Assembly: GCA_021774075.1 (NCBI GenBank)
Contig: JAJFJK010000057.1
Location: 1-32,952, forward strand
DNA: 32,952 nucleotides
Source of the DNA: Nitrosomonas sp.
GTDB lineage: Bacteria > Pseudomonadota > Gammaproteobacteria > Burkholderiales > Nitrosomonadaceae
Reading direction: 5' to 3'
The position numbers and the translations under genes were made by a program. The notes below the pieces were generated by a model, which ran no database searches, was not told where the DNA came from, and worked only from the letters and a program-made list of their open reading frames with translations. Positions within the stretch are counted from its first letter, which is position 1; each line of letters opens with the position of its first letter. Below, piece after piece: positions 8,546-18,301 of this stretch.

Positions 8546-9664
8546 TTACTGATCTTTGCCCGTTAAAGATCCCAGAAATGCTTTGATGTCTCTAATCATT
8601 CCATGGCCGACGTGATCTCGCCCAAGTTGATGTTTTGCCATTAATTTGATCGCTTCATCTAATGTTTCGACTGAGCCATCATGAAAATATGGTGCTGTTT
8701 TGGCAATATTTCTAAGGCTAGGGACTTTAAACGCTTTCTTGTCACTCTCGAGGCCAGTCACTTCATAGCGACCCATGTCTTCTGTTTCATAGGGTTCAAC
8801 AAGCCCGATTTTTTTATATGAATTGCCACCAATTGCAACACCATTGTGGCAATTGGTACAGCCCATACGCATGAATTTCTTCAGACCTCTTTTCTCATTT
8901 TTATTTAGCGCATCTTCATCGCCATTGAGAAAATCATCGAAACGTGACGGAGTTAATAGCGTGCGCTCAAAAGCACCAATGGCCACGCCAATATTGTTGT
9001 AATTAAACGGATATGCTTCTTGACTAAACGCTTCTGCAAAGAGTGTTTTATATTCGTCAATCGCTTTGATTTTTTGTACAACAGCGCCTTTATTTGGCAT
9101 ACCCATTTCAACAGGGTTTAAAATTGGGCCTAAAGCCTGCTCTTCTACATCATTGGCGCGTCCATCCCAGAATTGATCAATGTGAAGTGCTGCATTCATG
9201 GTGGTGGGAGAATTTCTGCCGCCACGTTTGCCTTCATGGCCTGGAGATGTTGGTTCATTATCCACACCATAATTGTTGAGTGCGTGACAAGAGTTACAGG
9301 AAATCTTGTCATTGACTGATAACCTTGGGTCCATGTACAGCATTTTGCCAAGTTTAATCAGAGCTGCATTCTTTTCTTCATCAATAATTGATGCAGGTAA
9401 AGGCTCAAAAAATTGTTTAACGTTGTTCATGCCATGCCCGCCACCATGCATGCCACCACCATGCCCATGGCCGCCATTTTCACCATCTTCGTGACCATGC
9501 TCACCGCCATGCATCATGCCGCCTTTATGCTCATGACCGCCACCATGCTTGCCACCTTCGTGCTCATGGCTTTCCTGGTGTTTAGAACCACCGTGGCCCT
9601 CATCGTCATTTTGAGCATAGGCCTGAGTACTTAATAATAGTGTGAGTAATAAAATAAGTTTCAT
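8546..9664 (-). CDS. Cytochrome c peroxidase-like protein with His/Gly-rich N-terminal extension
   Basis: 372 aa; signal peptide, then ~60 aa of HGG/HEH/GGMHGGGH low complexity, then CNSCH and CTNCH heme motifs and FKVPSLRNIAKTAPYFHDGSVETLDEAI. Confidence 0.9.
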   Translation of the reverse strand: MKLILLLTLLLSTQAYAQNDDEGHGGSKHQESHEHEGGKHGGGHEHKGGMMHGGEHGHEDGENGGHGHGGGMHGGGHGMNNVKQFFEPLPASIIDEEKNAALIKLGKMLYMDPRLSVNDKISCNSCHALNNYGVDNEPTSPGHEGKRGGRNSPTTMNAALHIDQFWDGRANDVEEQALGPILNPVEMGMPNKGAVVQKIKAIDEYKTLFAEAFSQEAYPFNYNNIGVAIGAFERTLLTPSRFDDFLNGDEDALNKNEKRGLKKFMRMGCTNCHNGVAIGGNSYKKIGLVEPYETEDMGRYEVTGLESDKKAFKVPSLRNIAKTAPYFHDGSVETLDEAIKLMAKHQLGRDHVGHGMIRDIKAFLGSLTGKDQ

Positions 9665-9783
9665 ATCATCTCCATAATTTATATAGTTAGAACTTTCATT
9701 GTTTTGAGCTTATTGTTTGATCGGTTGCTACAAACTATTCCCTCCATATTTGTTTTTACCTTGCGTAATAAATTATTTGCAGC

Positions 9784-9987
9784 TTAATGAAAAGCAATAC
9801 CCGGTTTTAATCCCGTTTTTTTCAGAAGCTTCGCCAATGGGCAGAAGCCGCTGAAAGATGCCTGAAAGAGATTTGCGCCGACAAACGCCGTCAGCCATAA
9901 CCAATATGCAGAGTGTAGTTGCGATAACAACAGGCTTATAAGAATCATGCTGCCCGCGAATGCCATTACCATACGATCAATGTTCAT
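9784..9987 (-). CDS. DUF2892-family inner membrane protein
   Basis: 67 aa [61 protein letters not shown]; characteristic GFCPL motif. Confidence 0.85.
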   Translation of the reverse strand: MNIDRMVMAFAGSMILISLLLSQLHSAYWLWLTAFVGANLFQASFSGFCPLAKLLKKTGLKPGIAFH

Positions 9988-10012
9988 GATTATTTCTCCT
10001 ATAGTACTCCGT

Positions 10013-11281
10013 CTATTTGAGTTTATTGATGCCCAATGCTTTTAATATGTAATGCTCGTATAAAGGCTCGGTTGTGCCTTTTCTGATTTTGTGCAGAAAA
10101 TATTTTTCATAGGCGATTTTGGCGAGATGTACCCATTTTCCGGATTTTGTCCAGGTAACATTACGCGGTGGTATTTGTGGGATTGCCACGAAAGCGACAC
10201 CGGTATCCCCCATATCGGCCAAACATACGGCATTCCATGTTGCTTCAGTGGATGGTGCTTTGCCATCAAGAGCGTCACGAATGTTATGTGTTGCTGCAGT
10301 CACCATTGATTCAATCATGTAACCACTTTTCGGCACGCCGACTGGCACAGGTGTTTTCTCTAGTGGCGCAATCGCGACACAGACACCAACCGCATAAATA
10401 TTCTCATAACGCGGGTTGCGTTGATATTTGTCGATGATAATAAAATCGCGCGGATTGGTCAGGCCTTCGATATTACTGACTGCTTCAATGCCGGTGAATG
10501 CCGGCAACATCATTGAATAACTAAAGGGAAGTTCGTGGCGTTGTTTTTCAGAACCGTCTTCATTGTGTTCGAGTACGTGCATCATGCCATCTTCAACTTT
10601 TTCTACTTTGGCATTAGTAATCCATTTGATGTGACGCTCACGTAGTAAACCTTCCATCATGGCTTTAGAGTCACCGACGCCACCCAGTCCTAAATGACCA
10701 ATATACGGTTCTGCTGTCACATAAGTCATGGGTACCTGGTCCCGCAATTTTCGTTTGCGCAAATCTGTATCCATAATGAATGCGTGTTCATAGGCTGGCC
10801 CGTAACAGGAGGCGCCTTGCGCCGCACCAACGACAATAGGGCCTGGCTTCTGTATGAAATCATCCCAGGCTGCCGCTGCATTATTGGCATGATCGACATG
10901 ACAAATGGAATGTGTATAGCCTTCCGGCCCCAAACCATCGACTTCTTCAAATGCCAAACGCGGGCCGGTAGCAATGACCAGATAATCATAGATCAGTTCG
11001 GATCCATCGCACAATTCCAGACGGTTTTCTTCCGGAAGTAAACGTTTAACCCCCACTGCGCTAAAAGTAATATTTTTCGTATTGAGATGGGGCGCGAGTT
11101 CTACCTTAATATCCGCTGGCTTGCGCCAGTTGACAGCGACCCAAGGGTTAGACGGTACAAAATGAAAAGTTTCGCTATCAGAGACCAGCATAACCTCATC
11201 TTCCTTGCGAGCAAGACAGCGCATCTCATAAGCCATCGACACGCCACCGATACCGCCGCCGATAATAATAATTTTTGCCAT
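10013..11281 (-). CDS. Sulfide:quinone oxidoreductase-like FAD-dependent oxidoreductase
   Basis: 422 aa; N-terminal [17 protein letters not shown] dinucleotide fold, [60 protein letters not shown]. Confidence 0.85.
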   Translation of the reverse strand: MAKIIIIGGGIGGVSMAYEMRCLARKEDEVMLVSDSETFHFVPSNPWVAVNWRKPADIKVELAPHLNTKNITFSAVGVKRLLPEENRLELCDGSELIYDYLVIATGPRLAFEEVDGLGPEGYTHSICHVDHANNAAAAWDDFIQKPGPIVVGAAQGASCYGPAYEHAFIMDTDLRKRKLRDQVPMTYVTAEPYIGHLGLGGVGDSKAMMEGLLRERHIKWITNAKVEKVEDGMMHVLEHNEDGSEKQRHELPFSYSMMLPAFTGIEAVSNIEGLTNPRDFIIIDKYQRNPRYENIYAVGVCVAIAPLEKTPVPVGVPKSGYMIESMVTAATHNIRDALDGKAPSTEATWNAVCLADMGDTGVAFVAIPQIPPRNVTWTKSGKWVHLAKIAYEKYFLHKIRKGTTEPLYEHYILKALGINKLK

Positions 11282-11316
11282 TATTTCTTCCTCCTGTGCA
11301 TTTTTACATGGGTTGA

Positions 11317-11622
11317 TTATTCATTTTCTGTTTCACAATAAATGCCATACAGCACTTCAAGTACACGGCGTGCACCTTCATCCTTCAAGGAATAATAAGC
11401 ACTCTGCCCCTCACGTCTGCATTCCACGATTCCTTCATGGCGCAAACGTGACAAATGTTGCGATAACGCCGATTGACTCAAACCAATTAGTTTTTCCAGT
11501 TCACCCACTGTGCGCTCCTGCTTAACAATGTTGCACAACACCATCAAACGATGCGGGTTTGCCAGCGTTTTTAGTAATTGCGATGCGGCTTGCGCATTTT
11601 GTTGCATATCATCCATATTCAT
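11317..11622 (-). CDS. ArsR-family HTH regulator, BigR/SqrR-like
   Basis: 101 aa; LKTLANPHRLMVLCNIV and SQSALSQHLSRLRHEGIVECRREGQSAYYSL HTH; Cys30 and Cys96 in positions compatible with the sulfane-sulfur-sensing Cys pair. Confidence 0.85.
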   Translation of the reverse strand: MNMDDMQQNAQAASQLLKTLANPHRLMVLCNIVKQERTVGELEKLIGLSQSALSQHLSRLRHEGIVECRREGQSAYYSLKDEGARRVLEVLYGIYCETENE

Positions 11623-11635
11623 ATTAGTTGATTCT

Positions 11636-11658
11636 TATATTATAATATACTAATATTA
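11636..11658. promoter_or_regulatory. Candidate ArsR operator(s) in divergent intergenic region
   Basis: Perfect 14-bp palindrome TATATTATAATATA (11636-11649) followed by TAATATTA (11651-11658), between divergent genes at 11622 and 11701. Confidence 0.5.
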
Positions 11659-11700
11659 TGTCAAGGTTTTTATAACAATTCAAATCGGAGTCTTGAAGTG

Positions 11701-14367
11701 ATGCAAAAAACATTTGCCGAGAGCGTTATCCGTTTCTCCCTGGATAGACCACGAACGATCATTTGGTCCGTGGTGATGGTGACTCTGTTGCTGACGACAC
11801 TGGCGACGCTGCCCAGTCTCTGGCCGCAGCAATTTCCCGCTTTGCAGAGTCTTAAGATAGACACTGATCCCGAGAATATGTTGTCCGAATCGGAACCAGC
11901 GCGTATTTTCCATAACCATGCAAAGAAAGAATTCTCGTTGTATGACATGGTCGTAGTTGGAATCGTCAATGAAGAGCATGCGAATGGCGTATTTAACACT
12001 GCTTCTCTCACTCGAATTTTCAAATTAACAGAATTCGCCCGGCAACTAAACTGGCCGGATTCTCAGGATCCCAATCAATGGGAAGGCGTTATCGAAGTTG
12101 ACATGATTGCGCCGTCCATGGTCGACAATATCGAACAAGGTGGTTTGGGTGCTGTCAATTTCAGCTGGCTGATGCCGCAACCCCCCACCAGTGAAGAAGA
12201 GGCTATTGCTGTACGTGATCGCGCTGCGCGTATTCCTTTCCTGCACGATACGCTGGTCAGCGGTGACGGCAAGGCAATTGCGCTCTATTTGCCACTGACC
12301 AGTAAACATATTTCCTACGAAGTCAGAAAAGCATTACTGGCGTATGTCGAAGATTGGAAAGGAACTGGTGATCAAATTTTTATCACGGGTTTGCCGGTGG
12401 CAGAAGACACCTTTGGTGTCGAAATGTTTGTTCAAATGGCTGTATCGGCACCGCTGGCGATGCTGGTGATCTTTTGTCTTCTGTGGTGGTTTTTTCGGAA
12501 TTTCGTCTTGATCATCTCACCGATGATTTTAGCTGTGGTTTGTTCCTTATCCACCATGGCTTTGCTGGTTATTTCCGGCAATACCGTGCATATCATGAGT
12601 TCGATGATCCCTATTTTCATCATGCCTATTGCGGTGTTGGACTCGGTGCATATTCTGTCGGAATTCTTTGATCGTTATCCCCAAATTAAAGACCGTCGGC
12701 GCACCATAGAACAAGTGATGAGACACTTGTTTAAGCCGATGTTATTCACTACGCTGACAACCATTGCAGGGTTCGCTTCTCTGGCGCTGACACCAATTCC
12801 GCCGGTACAGGTATTTGGCATCTTCATTGCCATTGGTGTTTTCCTGGCCTGGTTATGGACTATTATTTTTATACCCGCTTTTATTATGTTGATTCCGGAA
12901 CATAAACTGGCAGATTTCGGACATGCTTCCGGTGATGTGGAAGATTCTACGCCAATGAGCCGGATGCTTCATCAAGTTGGCGTGTGGACATATGACCATT
13001 CACGAAAAATTATCTCGGGTACATTTGCACTAGTGCTCATTGCAGCCTGGGGTATCAGCCTGATCCAGATTAACGATAATCCAATCAAGTGGTTTACTGC
13101 CTCACATCCCATACGTGTTGCCGACAAGGTGTTAAATGAACACTTTGGTGGCACTTATATGGCTTATCTCCAATTTGAACAAGCCCCCAATAGTGTGTCT
13201 GTCGAGACTTATGCGCAATTACTGAAGCTAAGGTTGAAAGTACGCAAAACACAGTCTGTAGACAATGGATTCTTATTTACTGATAAGGTATTCGATCAGA
13301 TTACCGACAAAATTGATTCCGGATTACCCACTATTGAATCTAAAAAAAGGTTGTTGTTTGCATTGACCTCGATGGCACAAGTCGCGCTTGATAATGCGCC
13401 CGACGATGAATATGACGCGTGGGATGATCTGTTGTTATTTTTTGATGAAGAACGTCAGCGTGATGAGGTTTTCAAACAGCCGGAAGTTCTGAATTATCTG
13501 GATAAATTGCAACAACACCTGCTTGAGACTGGCATTGTCGGCAAGTCTAATTCCGTGGTGGATGTGGTCAAAACGGTGCATAGGGAGTTGTTGCTTGGGG
13601 AGGATGCGGCGTTCCGCATTCCGGATACGGCCAGTGCGGTGGCACAAACGCTGATTACTTATCAAAACAGCCATCGCCCGCAGGATCTCTGGCATTTTGT
13701 CACGCCAGACTACCGTAAAGCGGTACTTTGGTTGCAACTGACCAGTGGTGACAATCAGGATATGGAAACCGTTATCAAATCCGTTGAAACATTTGTTGCT
13801 GATAACCCGCCACCGTATGCGCTTGAGCCACATTGGTTTGGTTTAACCTATATTAATACCGTGTGGCAAGACAAAATGGTGTCGGGCATGCTGGAAGCAT
13901 TTGCCGGTAGTTTCCTGATCGTTTTGTTAATGATGGTATTCCTGTTTCGTTCGCTGCTGTGGGGAATATTAGCCATGATCCCGTTAACAGTCACGGTTGG
14001 CCTAATTTACGGCATTATCGGACTCACCGGAAAAAACTATGATATGCCAGTGGCGGTGCTCAGTTCGCTGAGTTTGGGTCTGGCCGTGGATTATGCCATC
14101 CATTTTCTGGCCCGTGCCCGTGAAGCACGGAAAAATTATGCCTCATGGCGGGAAACAATCCCGGAAATGTTTGGCGAACCGGCGCGTGCGATTACCCGTA
14201 ACGCAATTATTCTTGGCGCAGGTTTTCTGCCTTTACTGGCAGCACCACTCATTCCTTATAAAACAGTGGGTGTATTCATCGCTGCTATTATCGTCTGCGC
14301 TGGTATTGCTTCATTATTAATTTTGCCGGCAACGATTCGAATGCTGGAAACAAAGCTCTTTCGGTAG
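11701..14367 (+). CDS. RND superfamily / MMPL-type (HAE3-like) exporter
   Basis: ~888 aa (GTG at 11698 or ATG at 11701); duplicated TM blocks, e.g. VLDSVHILSEFFDRYP and LSLGLAVDYAIHFLARAREARK. Confidence 0.88.
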   Translation: MQKTFAESVIRFSLDRPRTIIWSVVMVTLLLTTLATLPSLWPQQFPALQSLKIDTDPENMLSESEPARIFHNHAKKEFSLYDMVVVGIVNEEHANGVFNTASLTRIFKLTEFARQLNWPDSQDPNQWEGVIEVDMIAPSMVDNIEQGGLGAVNFSWLMPQPPTSEEEAIAVRDRAARIPFLHDTLVSGDGKAIALYLPLTSKHISYEVRKALLAYVEDWKGTGDQIFITGLPVAEDTFGVEMFVQMAVSAPLAMLVIFCLLWWFFRNFVLIISPMILAVVCSLSTMALLVISGNTVHIMSSMIPIFIMPIAVLDSVHILSEFFDRYPQIKDRRRTIEQVMRHLFKPMLFTTLTTIAGFASLALTPIPPVQVFGIFIAIGVFLAWLWTIIFIPAFIMLIPEHKLADFGHASGDVEDSTPMSRMLHQVGVWTYDHSRKIISGTFALVLIAAWGISLIQINDNPIKWFTASHPIRVADKVLNEHFGGTYMAYLQFEQAPNSVSVETYAQLLKLRLKVRKTQSVDNGFLFTDKVFDQITDKIDSGLPTIESKKRLLFALTSMAQVALDNAPDDEYDAWDDLLLFFDEERQRDEVFKQPEVLNYLDKLQQHLLETGIVGKSNSVVDVVKTVHRELLLGEDAAFRIPDTASAVAQTLITYQNSHRPQDLWHFVTPDYRKAVLWLQLTSGDNQDMETVIKSVETFVADNPPPYALEPHWFGLTYINTVWQDKMVSGMLEAFAGSFLIVLLMMVFLFRSLLWGILAMIPLTVTVGLIYGIIGLTGKNYDMPVAVLSSLSLGLAVDYAIHFLARAREARKNYASWRETIPEMFGEPARAITRNAIILGAGFLPLLAAPLIPYKTVGVFIAAIIVCAGIASLLILPATIRMLETKLFR

Positions 14368-14436
14368 TGGGTTGGTTGTTGGAAAGAATAATTTTCAACA
14401 AGTAATAATTTCTGATCAATAATGTGGAGGTACAAC

Positions 14437-15252
14437 ATGAACAAACTCTTAAGCCTAATCGCCGCGTGCCTTGTGTTTGCAAGTGGCCAGGCTATTGCGC
14501 AATCACCATCCGTCGATGACATTGTTCACCGTGCCAACAAAGTTTCTTATTACGCGGGTCAAGACGGGCGCGCTCAAGTAGAAATGACCATAACGGACAA
14601 TCAAGAGCGCGTGCGTAATCGACGCATGACAATCCTGCGTAAGGATGTACCTGAGACAGATATGCTGGAAGACGGCGCTTACCGGGGCGAACAAAAATTC
14701 TACGTCTATTTCACACGCCCTGCGGATGTCAACAAAATGGGTTTTCTGGTTTGGAAGAAACTCGATTCTGATGATGAACGCTGGCTCTATCTGCCAGCTT
14801 TGGATTTGGTTAAACGTATAGCTGCAAGTGATAAACGCACCAGTTTTGTTGGTTCAGATTTCTATTACGAAGATGTGTCAGGTCGGGATATTGATGAAGA
14901 CAGCCATGAATTGATTGAGACGACGGACAATTATTATGTGCTCAAAAATACACCAAATGACCCGTCATCGGTAGAGTTTGATCACTACAAGATGTATATC
15001 CATAAGGACTCATTCATCCCGGTGCAAGTTGAATATTACGATGCACAAGGCAGCAAGTACCGCGTTGCCACAGCACTTAAGGTTGACACCATTCAAGGGT
15101 ATGCAACGGTCACCAAAGCCAGTATGGAAAATCTAAAGACTGGTAGCAAAACGGTGATGGAATACAGTGATGTGGAATACGATATTGGTCTGCCTGATGA
15201 TATCTTTAGCGAACGTTATTTGCGCAAGCCGCCAAGAAAATTTCTGCGTTAA
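14437..15252 (+). CDS. Outer membrane lipoprotein-sorting protein (LolA-like)
   Basis: 271 aa from ATG 14437 (GGAGG upstream), signal peptide; MTITDNQERVRNRRMTILRKDV...KFYVYFTRPADVNKMGFLVWKKLDSDDERWLYLPALDLVKRIAASDKRTSFVGSDFYYEDVSGRDIDEDSHEL. Confidence 0.85.
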   Translation: MNKLLSLIAACLVFASGQAIAQSPSVDDIVHRANKVSYYAGQDGRAQVEMTITDNQERVRNRRMTILRKDVPETDMLEDGAYRGEQKFYVYFTRPADVNKMGFLVWKKLDSDDERWLYLPALDLVKRIAASDKRTSFVGSDFYYEDVSGRDIDEDSHELIETTDNYYVLKNTPNDPSSVEFDHYKMYIHKDSFIPVQVEYYDAQGSKYRVATALKVDTIQGYATVTKASMENLKTGSKTVMEYSDVEYDIGLPDDIFSERYLRKPPRKFLR

Positions 15253-16724
15253 TGAAATCATCCGTCATTCTATTTTTTTTCTATTGGCTGATTATATTAC
15301 CGGTCATGGCGCAAGAACCGGCTTTGCCGGCGGGACTCGGCAAAGATAATAGCAACGAGCCAGATCTGCCCGCTGGTCTCACCATCAAGAAACCGGTGTT
15401 GCCCAAAGATCAGGGTGACGAGCCTGCTTTACCCAGCGGATTGGAGAGTGTGCCAGCGCCAGCATTACCGGAAAAGCCAAGTGCGGAAAATGATACCGAA
15501 TCTTTGTGGGATTCCTGGGCAGATGCGAAATTACCTTTTTCACTGACTGGTTTCTGGGAAGCACGAGGCGGTACGCGGGTGGTTAATGATGCGCATGAAC
15601 GTGGCACATCTATTGCAGAAACCCGCCTGCAATTAGAGCTAGATAAAAGTTTTCAATCCGTAACATTCAATCTGACTACAGATCTAATTTATGATCAGAT
15701 TGTCAAAAATCACAGAATAGACCTAAATACAGGCCGCGGTTGGATTGATTTGCGTAGTGCAAACCTAACTTTCTCGCCAACGAGTTTTATGGACATAAAG
15801 GCGGGTAGGCAGATACTCACTTGGGGTACGGGCGATCTGTTGTTTATTAATGATCTGTTTCCCAAGGATTGGAACGCATTCTTTATTGGTCGTGATGAAG
15901 AGTATTTGAAGGCGCCATCGGACACATTCAAGACTTCGTTATTTAGTGATTTGGCCAATCTTGATATCGCTTACACACCGGAATTTGATGCGGATCGATT
16001 TATCGATGGTCGCCGCATTTCTTTTTTTGCACCGCAATTGGGCGCAATTGCTGGCCGTAATGCTATCGCCCATAGTAATAGACCAAAAGATGGTGAACTG
16101 GCTTTACGCTTGTATCGCAACATCGGTGCCTATGAAGCGGCAGTGTATTTCTATGATGGGCATTGGAAAAGCCCGGGTGGTTTTGATCCAGGCAACAACC
16201 TTGCGTTATTTCCAAAGTTGCGTGTGACGGGTGGCAGCATTCGCGGCCCATTGGGAAAAGGTATCGGTAATATTGAAGTTGGCTACTATGACTCACGCGA
16301 TGATAACAAAGGTAACAATCCATTTATCAACAATAGTGAGTTTCGAATACTGGCCGGTTACGAACAGGAAATCGTCAGGAATCTGACGCTGAGTACACAA
16401 TATTATCTGGAGCACATGGTTGACCACAATAACTACCTGCGCACCCTTCCAGCCGGGATTCCTGCACGTGATGAGAATCGGCATTTGTTAACGACCAGAC
16501 TGACACTGCTAACACATAGCCAGAATGTAACCTGGTCAGTATTTGGCTACTACTCACCCTCGGATGAGGATTTTTATTTACGGCCAAAGGTTAACTACCG
16601 GGTTGATGATCATTGGATAGCAGAACTGGGTGGCAATATATTCGGCGGTAAAAATGTTCATACTTTCTTCGGTCAGTTTCGGGACAACAGTAATATTTAT
16701 CTGGCGCTTCGGTATGGGTTTTGA
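15252..16724 (+). CDS. Outer-membrane beta-barrel protein (DUF1302-like) with LPAGL-repeat linker
   Basis: 490 aa; start overlaps the upstream stop (TAATG); signal peptide, PALPAGL/PDLPAGL/PALPSGL repeats, then alternating amphipathic strands ending in FRDNSNIYLALRYGF. Confidence 0.75.
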   Translation: MKSSVILFFFYWLIILPVMAQEPALPAGLGKDNSNEPDLPAGLTIKKPVLPKDQGDEPALPSGLESVPAPALPEKPSAENDTESLWDSWADAKLPFSLTGFWEARGGTRVVNDAHERGTSIAETRLQLELDKSFQSVTFNLTTDLIYDQIVKNHRIDLNTGRGWIDLRSANLTFSPTSFMDIKAGRQILTWGTGDLLFINDLFPKDWNAFFIGRDEEYLKAPSDTFKTSLFSDLANLDIAYTPEFDADRFIDGRRISFFAPQLGAIAGRNAIAHSNRPKDGELALRLYRNIGAYEAAVYFYDGHWKSPGGFDPGNNLALFPKLRVTGGSIRGPLGKGIGNIEVGYYDSRDDNKGNNPFINNSEFRILAGYEQEIVRNLTLSTQYYLEHMVDHNNYLRTLPAGIPARDENRHLLTTRLTLLTHSQNVTWSVFGYYSPSDEDFYLRPKVNYRVDDHWIAELGGNIFGGKNVHTFFGQFRDNSNIYLALRYGF

Positions 16725-16772
16725 CGCACTTCTGCCACATTAACTTTCACAACAAGGCCATCTGTTTTTGCA

Positions 16773-17999
16773 TTATTTCTCTGCGCTTGATTCGCTCTCT
16801 TGATCCTGAATATGTTTCAGTAATTGCTGGTAATTTGCACGCACACCTGTGGTATTGGGGTGGTTTTCACCTAAAACTTTCTCAAAACCCGCCAGCGCCT
16901 GCGCCAAATAACTATTGGCTTTGTTATAGTCGCCCAGCGCATACCAGGCGCCAGCCAGGTTATTGCGGTAAGTCGCCACTTGGAGATCATCTTCTCCATA
17001 AGTCTTGAGGTCACTGGTCAGCGCCTGTTCCAAATAGCCAATGGCTTTTGCGTATTCGCCCAGTGCATGCCAGGCCATGCCCAGATTATTGTGATCAATC
17101 GCTACATCGGGATGGTCTTCCCCATAGGTTTTAAGGTCGCTGACCAGTGCTTGTTCATAATAGCCAATGGCCTTCTTATACTCCCCCAACGCATCCCAGG
17201 TTGCACCCAGATTATTACGATTAATCGCTACATCGGGATGATCTTCGCCATGGGTATTGAGGTCTATGGTCAGCGCCTGTTCATAGTACGCGATGGCTAT
17301 TTTATATTCGCCCAGCGTATGCGCCAGATCCGCCACGTCTGACAGATAATCCGTTCGGTCCGGCACTAATTGCACGGCCCGCTGACATAGCGTGAATGCC
17401 TGACGATAACGTATTTCATCTGCGGCAATCTGACAGCGCTGATAATTGGCTTGTGCCATGACTGGGTAGGAATTCTGCGTTTGCGTTTCCATTTGCTGTA
17501 ATAATCGATCAACCTGCTGGGTGTCGCCATTGGCCACTGCCTGCTGGGTTTTGCTCAGTAATTCATCAGATACCTCCCCGCGGATTGATTCCAACTGCGC
17601 AATGCGATCCGCTAAATCTTCGATATGGGCTTGATAGCTTTGCTCGATGTCCTGCAGGTGGCCTTGGGTTGCATGCAACTGAGCTTCCAAGTGTTGCCGA
17701 TCATTGGGATGTGCTCTGACAAAGCGCGTTTCCAATTCTTTTTCCCGGCGTTTCAATTCTGCCTCGTATTGCTGCAGGGTCAGCCCGGTATGCACAACGC
17801 TGCCGCCATCGCTAACATCGCCGACAACCTGCCCAATGTCATCGCCCAACGCCACACTGTGATACAGCGGGCCGATAACACTGAATAGAATCAGCACGCT
17901 AAGGTACAGCAGCTTGCGAAATGGCGGCATTTTCTTTCCCCGTATGAATAACACCGGTATCTCCTTCGATGATTTGATTTGCTCCGTCATTGACAACAA
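16773..17999 (-). CDS. TPR protein with kinesin-light-chain-type 42-aa repeats and a coiled-coil
   Basis: Repeats ALGEYKKAIGYYEQALVSDLKTYGEDHPDVAIDHNNLGMAW... in four copies; N-terminal TM segment and Gln/Glu-rich coiled coil. The start may be an internal Met (KKMPPFRKLL). Confidence 0.85.
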   Translation of the reverse strand: MLSMTEQIKSSKEIPVLFIRGKKMPPFRKLLYLSVLILFSVIGPLYHSVALGDDIGQVVGDVSDGGSVVHTGLTLQQYEAELKRREKELETRFVRAHPNDRQHLEAQLHATQGHLQDIEQSYQAHIEDLADRIAQLESIRGEVSDELLSKTQQAVANGDTQQVDRLLQQMETQTQNSYPVMAQANYQRCQIAADEIRYRQAFTLCQRAVQLVPDRTDYLSDVADLAHTLGEYKIAIAYYEQALTIDLNTHGEDHPDVAINRNNLGATWDALGEYKKAIGYYEQALVSDLKTYGEDHPDVAIDHNNLGMAWHALGEYAKAIGYLEQALTSDLKTYGEDDLQVATYRNNLAGAWYALGDYNKANSYLAQALAGFEKVLGENHPNTTGVRANYQQLLKHIQDQESESSAEK

Positions 18000-18001
18000 A
18001 A

Positions 18002-18301
18002 CTAAAATGGGTTTCGTTCCTGCGCTCCATGTTTTACATGAAGGATCTGAACAGTTCTATCCTGTATGCGGTATAACACGCGATAATTCCCAAATATCAG
18101 GTGCCTAATTTCGTACTCATAGTAACGATTTTCAAATGCTATAGGGCAACGTTCGGGGAAATCTTTTAATGTTTGTATTTTGTCATAGATAGCAAAATAC
18201 CAACGCGCTGCATTGTTCGGGGAGTCTTGGGCAATATAGAGGTAAATATCCTCTATCTCCTTTGCCGCTTCGGGTGCAATGTCAATCTTGTACTGCCTCA
18301 C
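18002..18301 (-). CDS. RelE/ParE-family toxin
   Basis: 99 aa: YKIDIAPEAAKEIEDIYLYIAQDSPNNAARWYFAIYDKIQTLKDFPERCPIAFEN...EIRHLIFGNYRVLYRI typical of ParE. Confidence 0.9.
   Translation of the reverse strand: MRQYKIDIAPEAAKEIEDIYLYIAQDSPNNAARWYFAIYDKIQTLKDFPERCPIAFENRYYEYEIRHLIFGNYRVLYRIQDRTVQILHVKHGAQERNPF

Noticed and set aside
13435-13833. Minus-strand 132-aa ORF inside the RND exporter
   Set aside because: Shadow ORF opposite a well-supported coding region.
16773-17350. Regular ~126-bp repetition as a DNA-level tandem repeat
   Set aside because: Explained by the 42-aa kinesin-light-chain-type TPR protein repeats.
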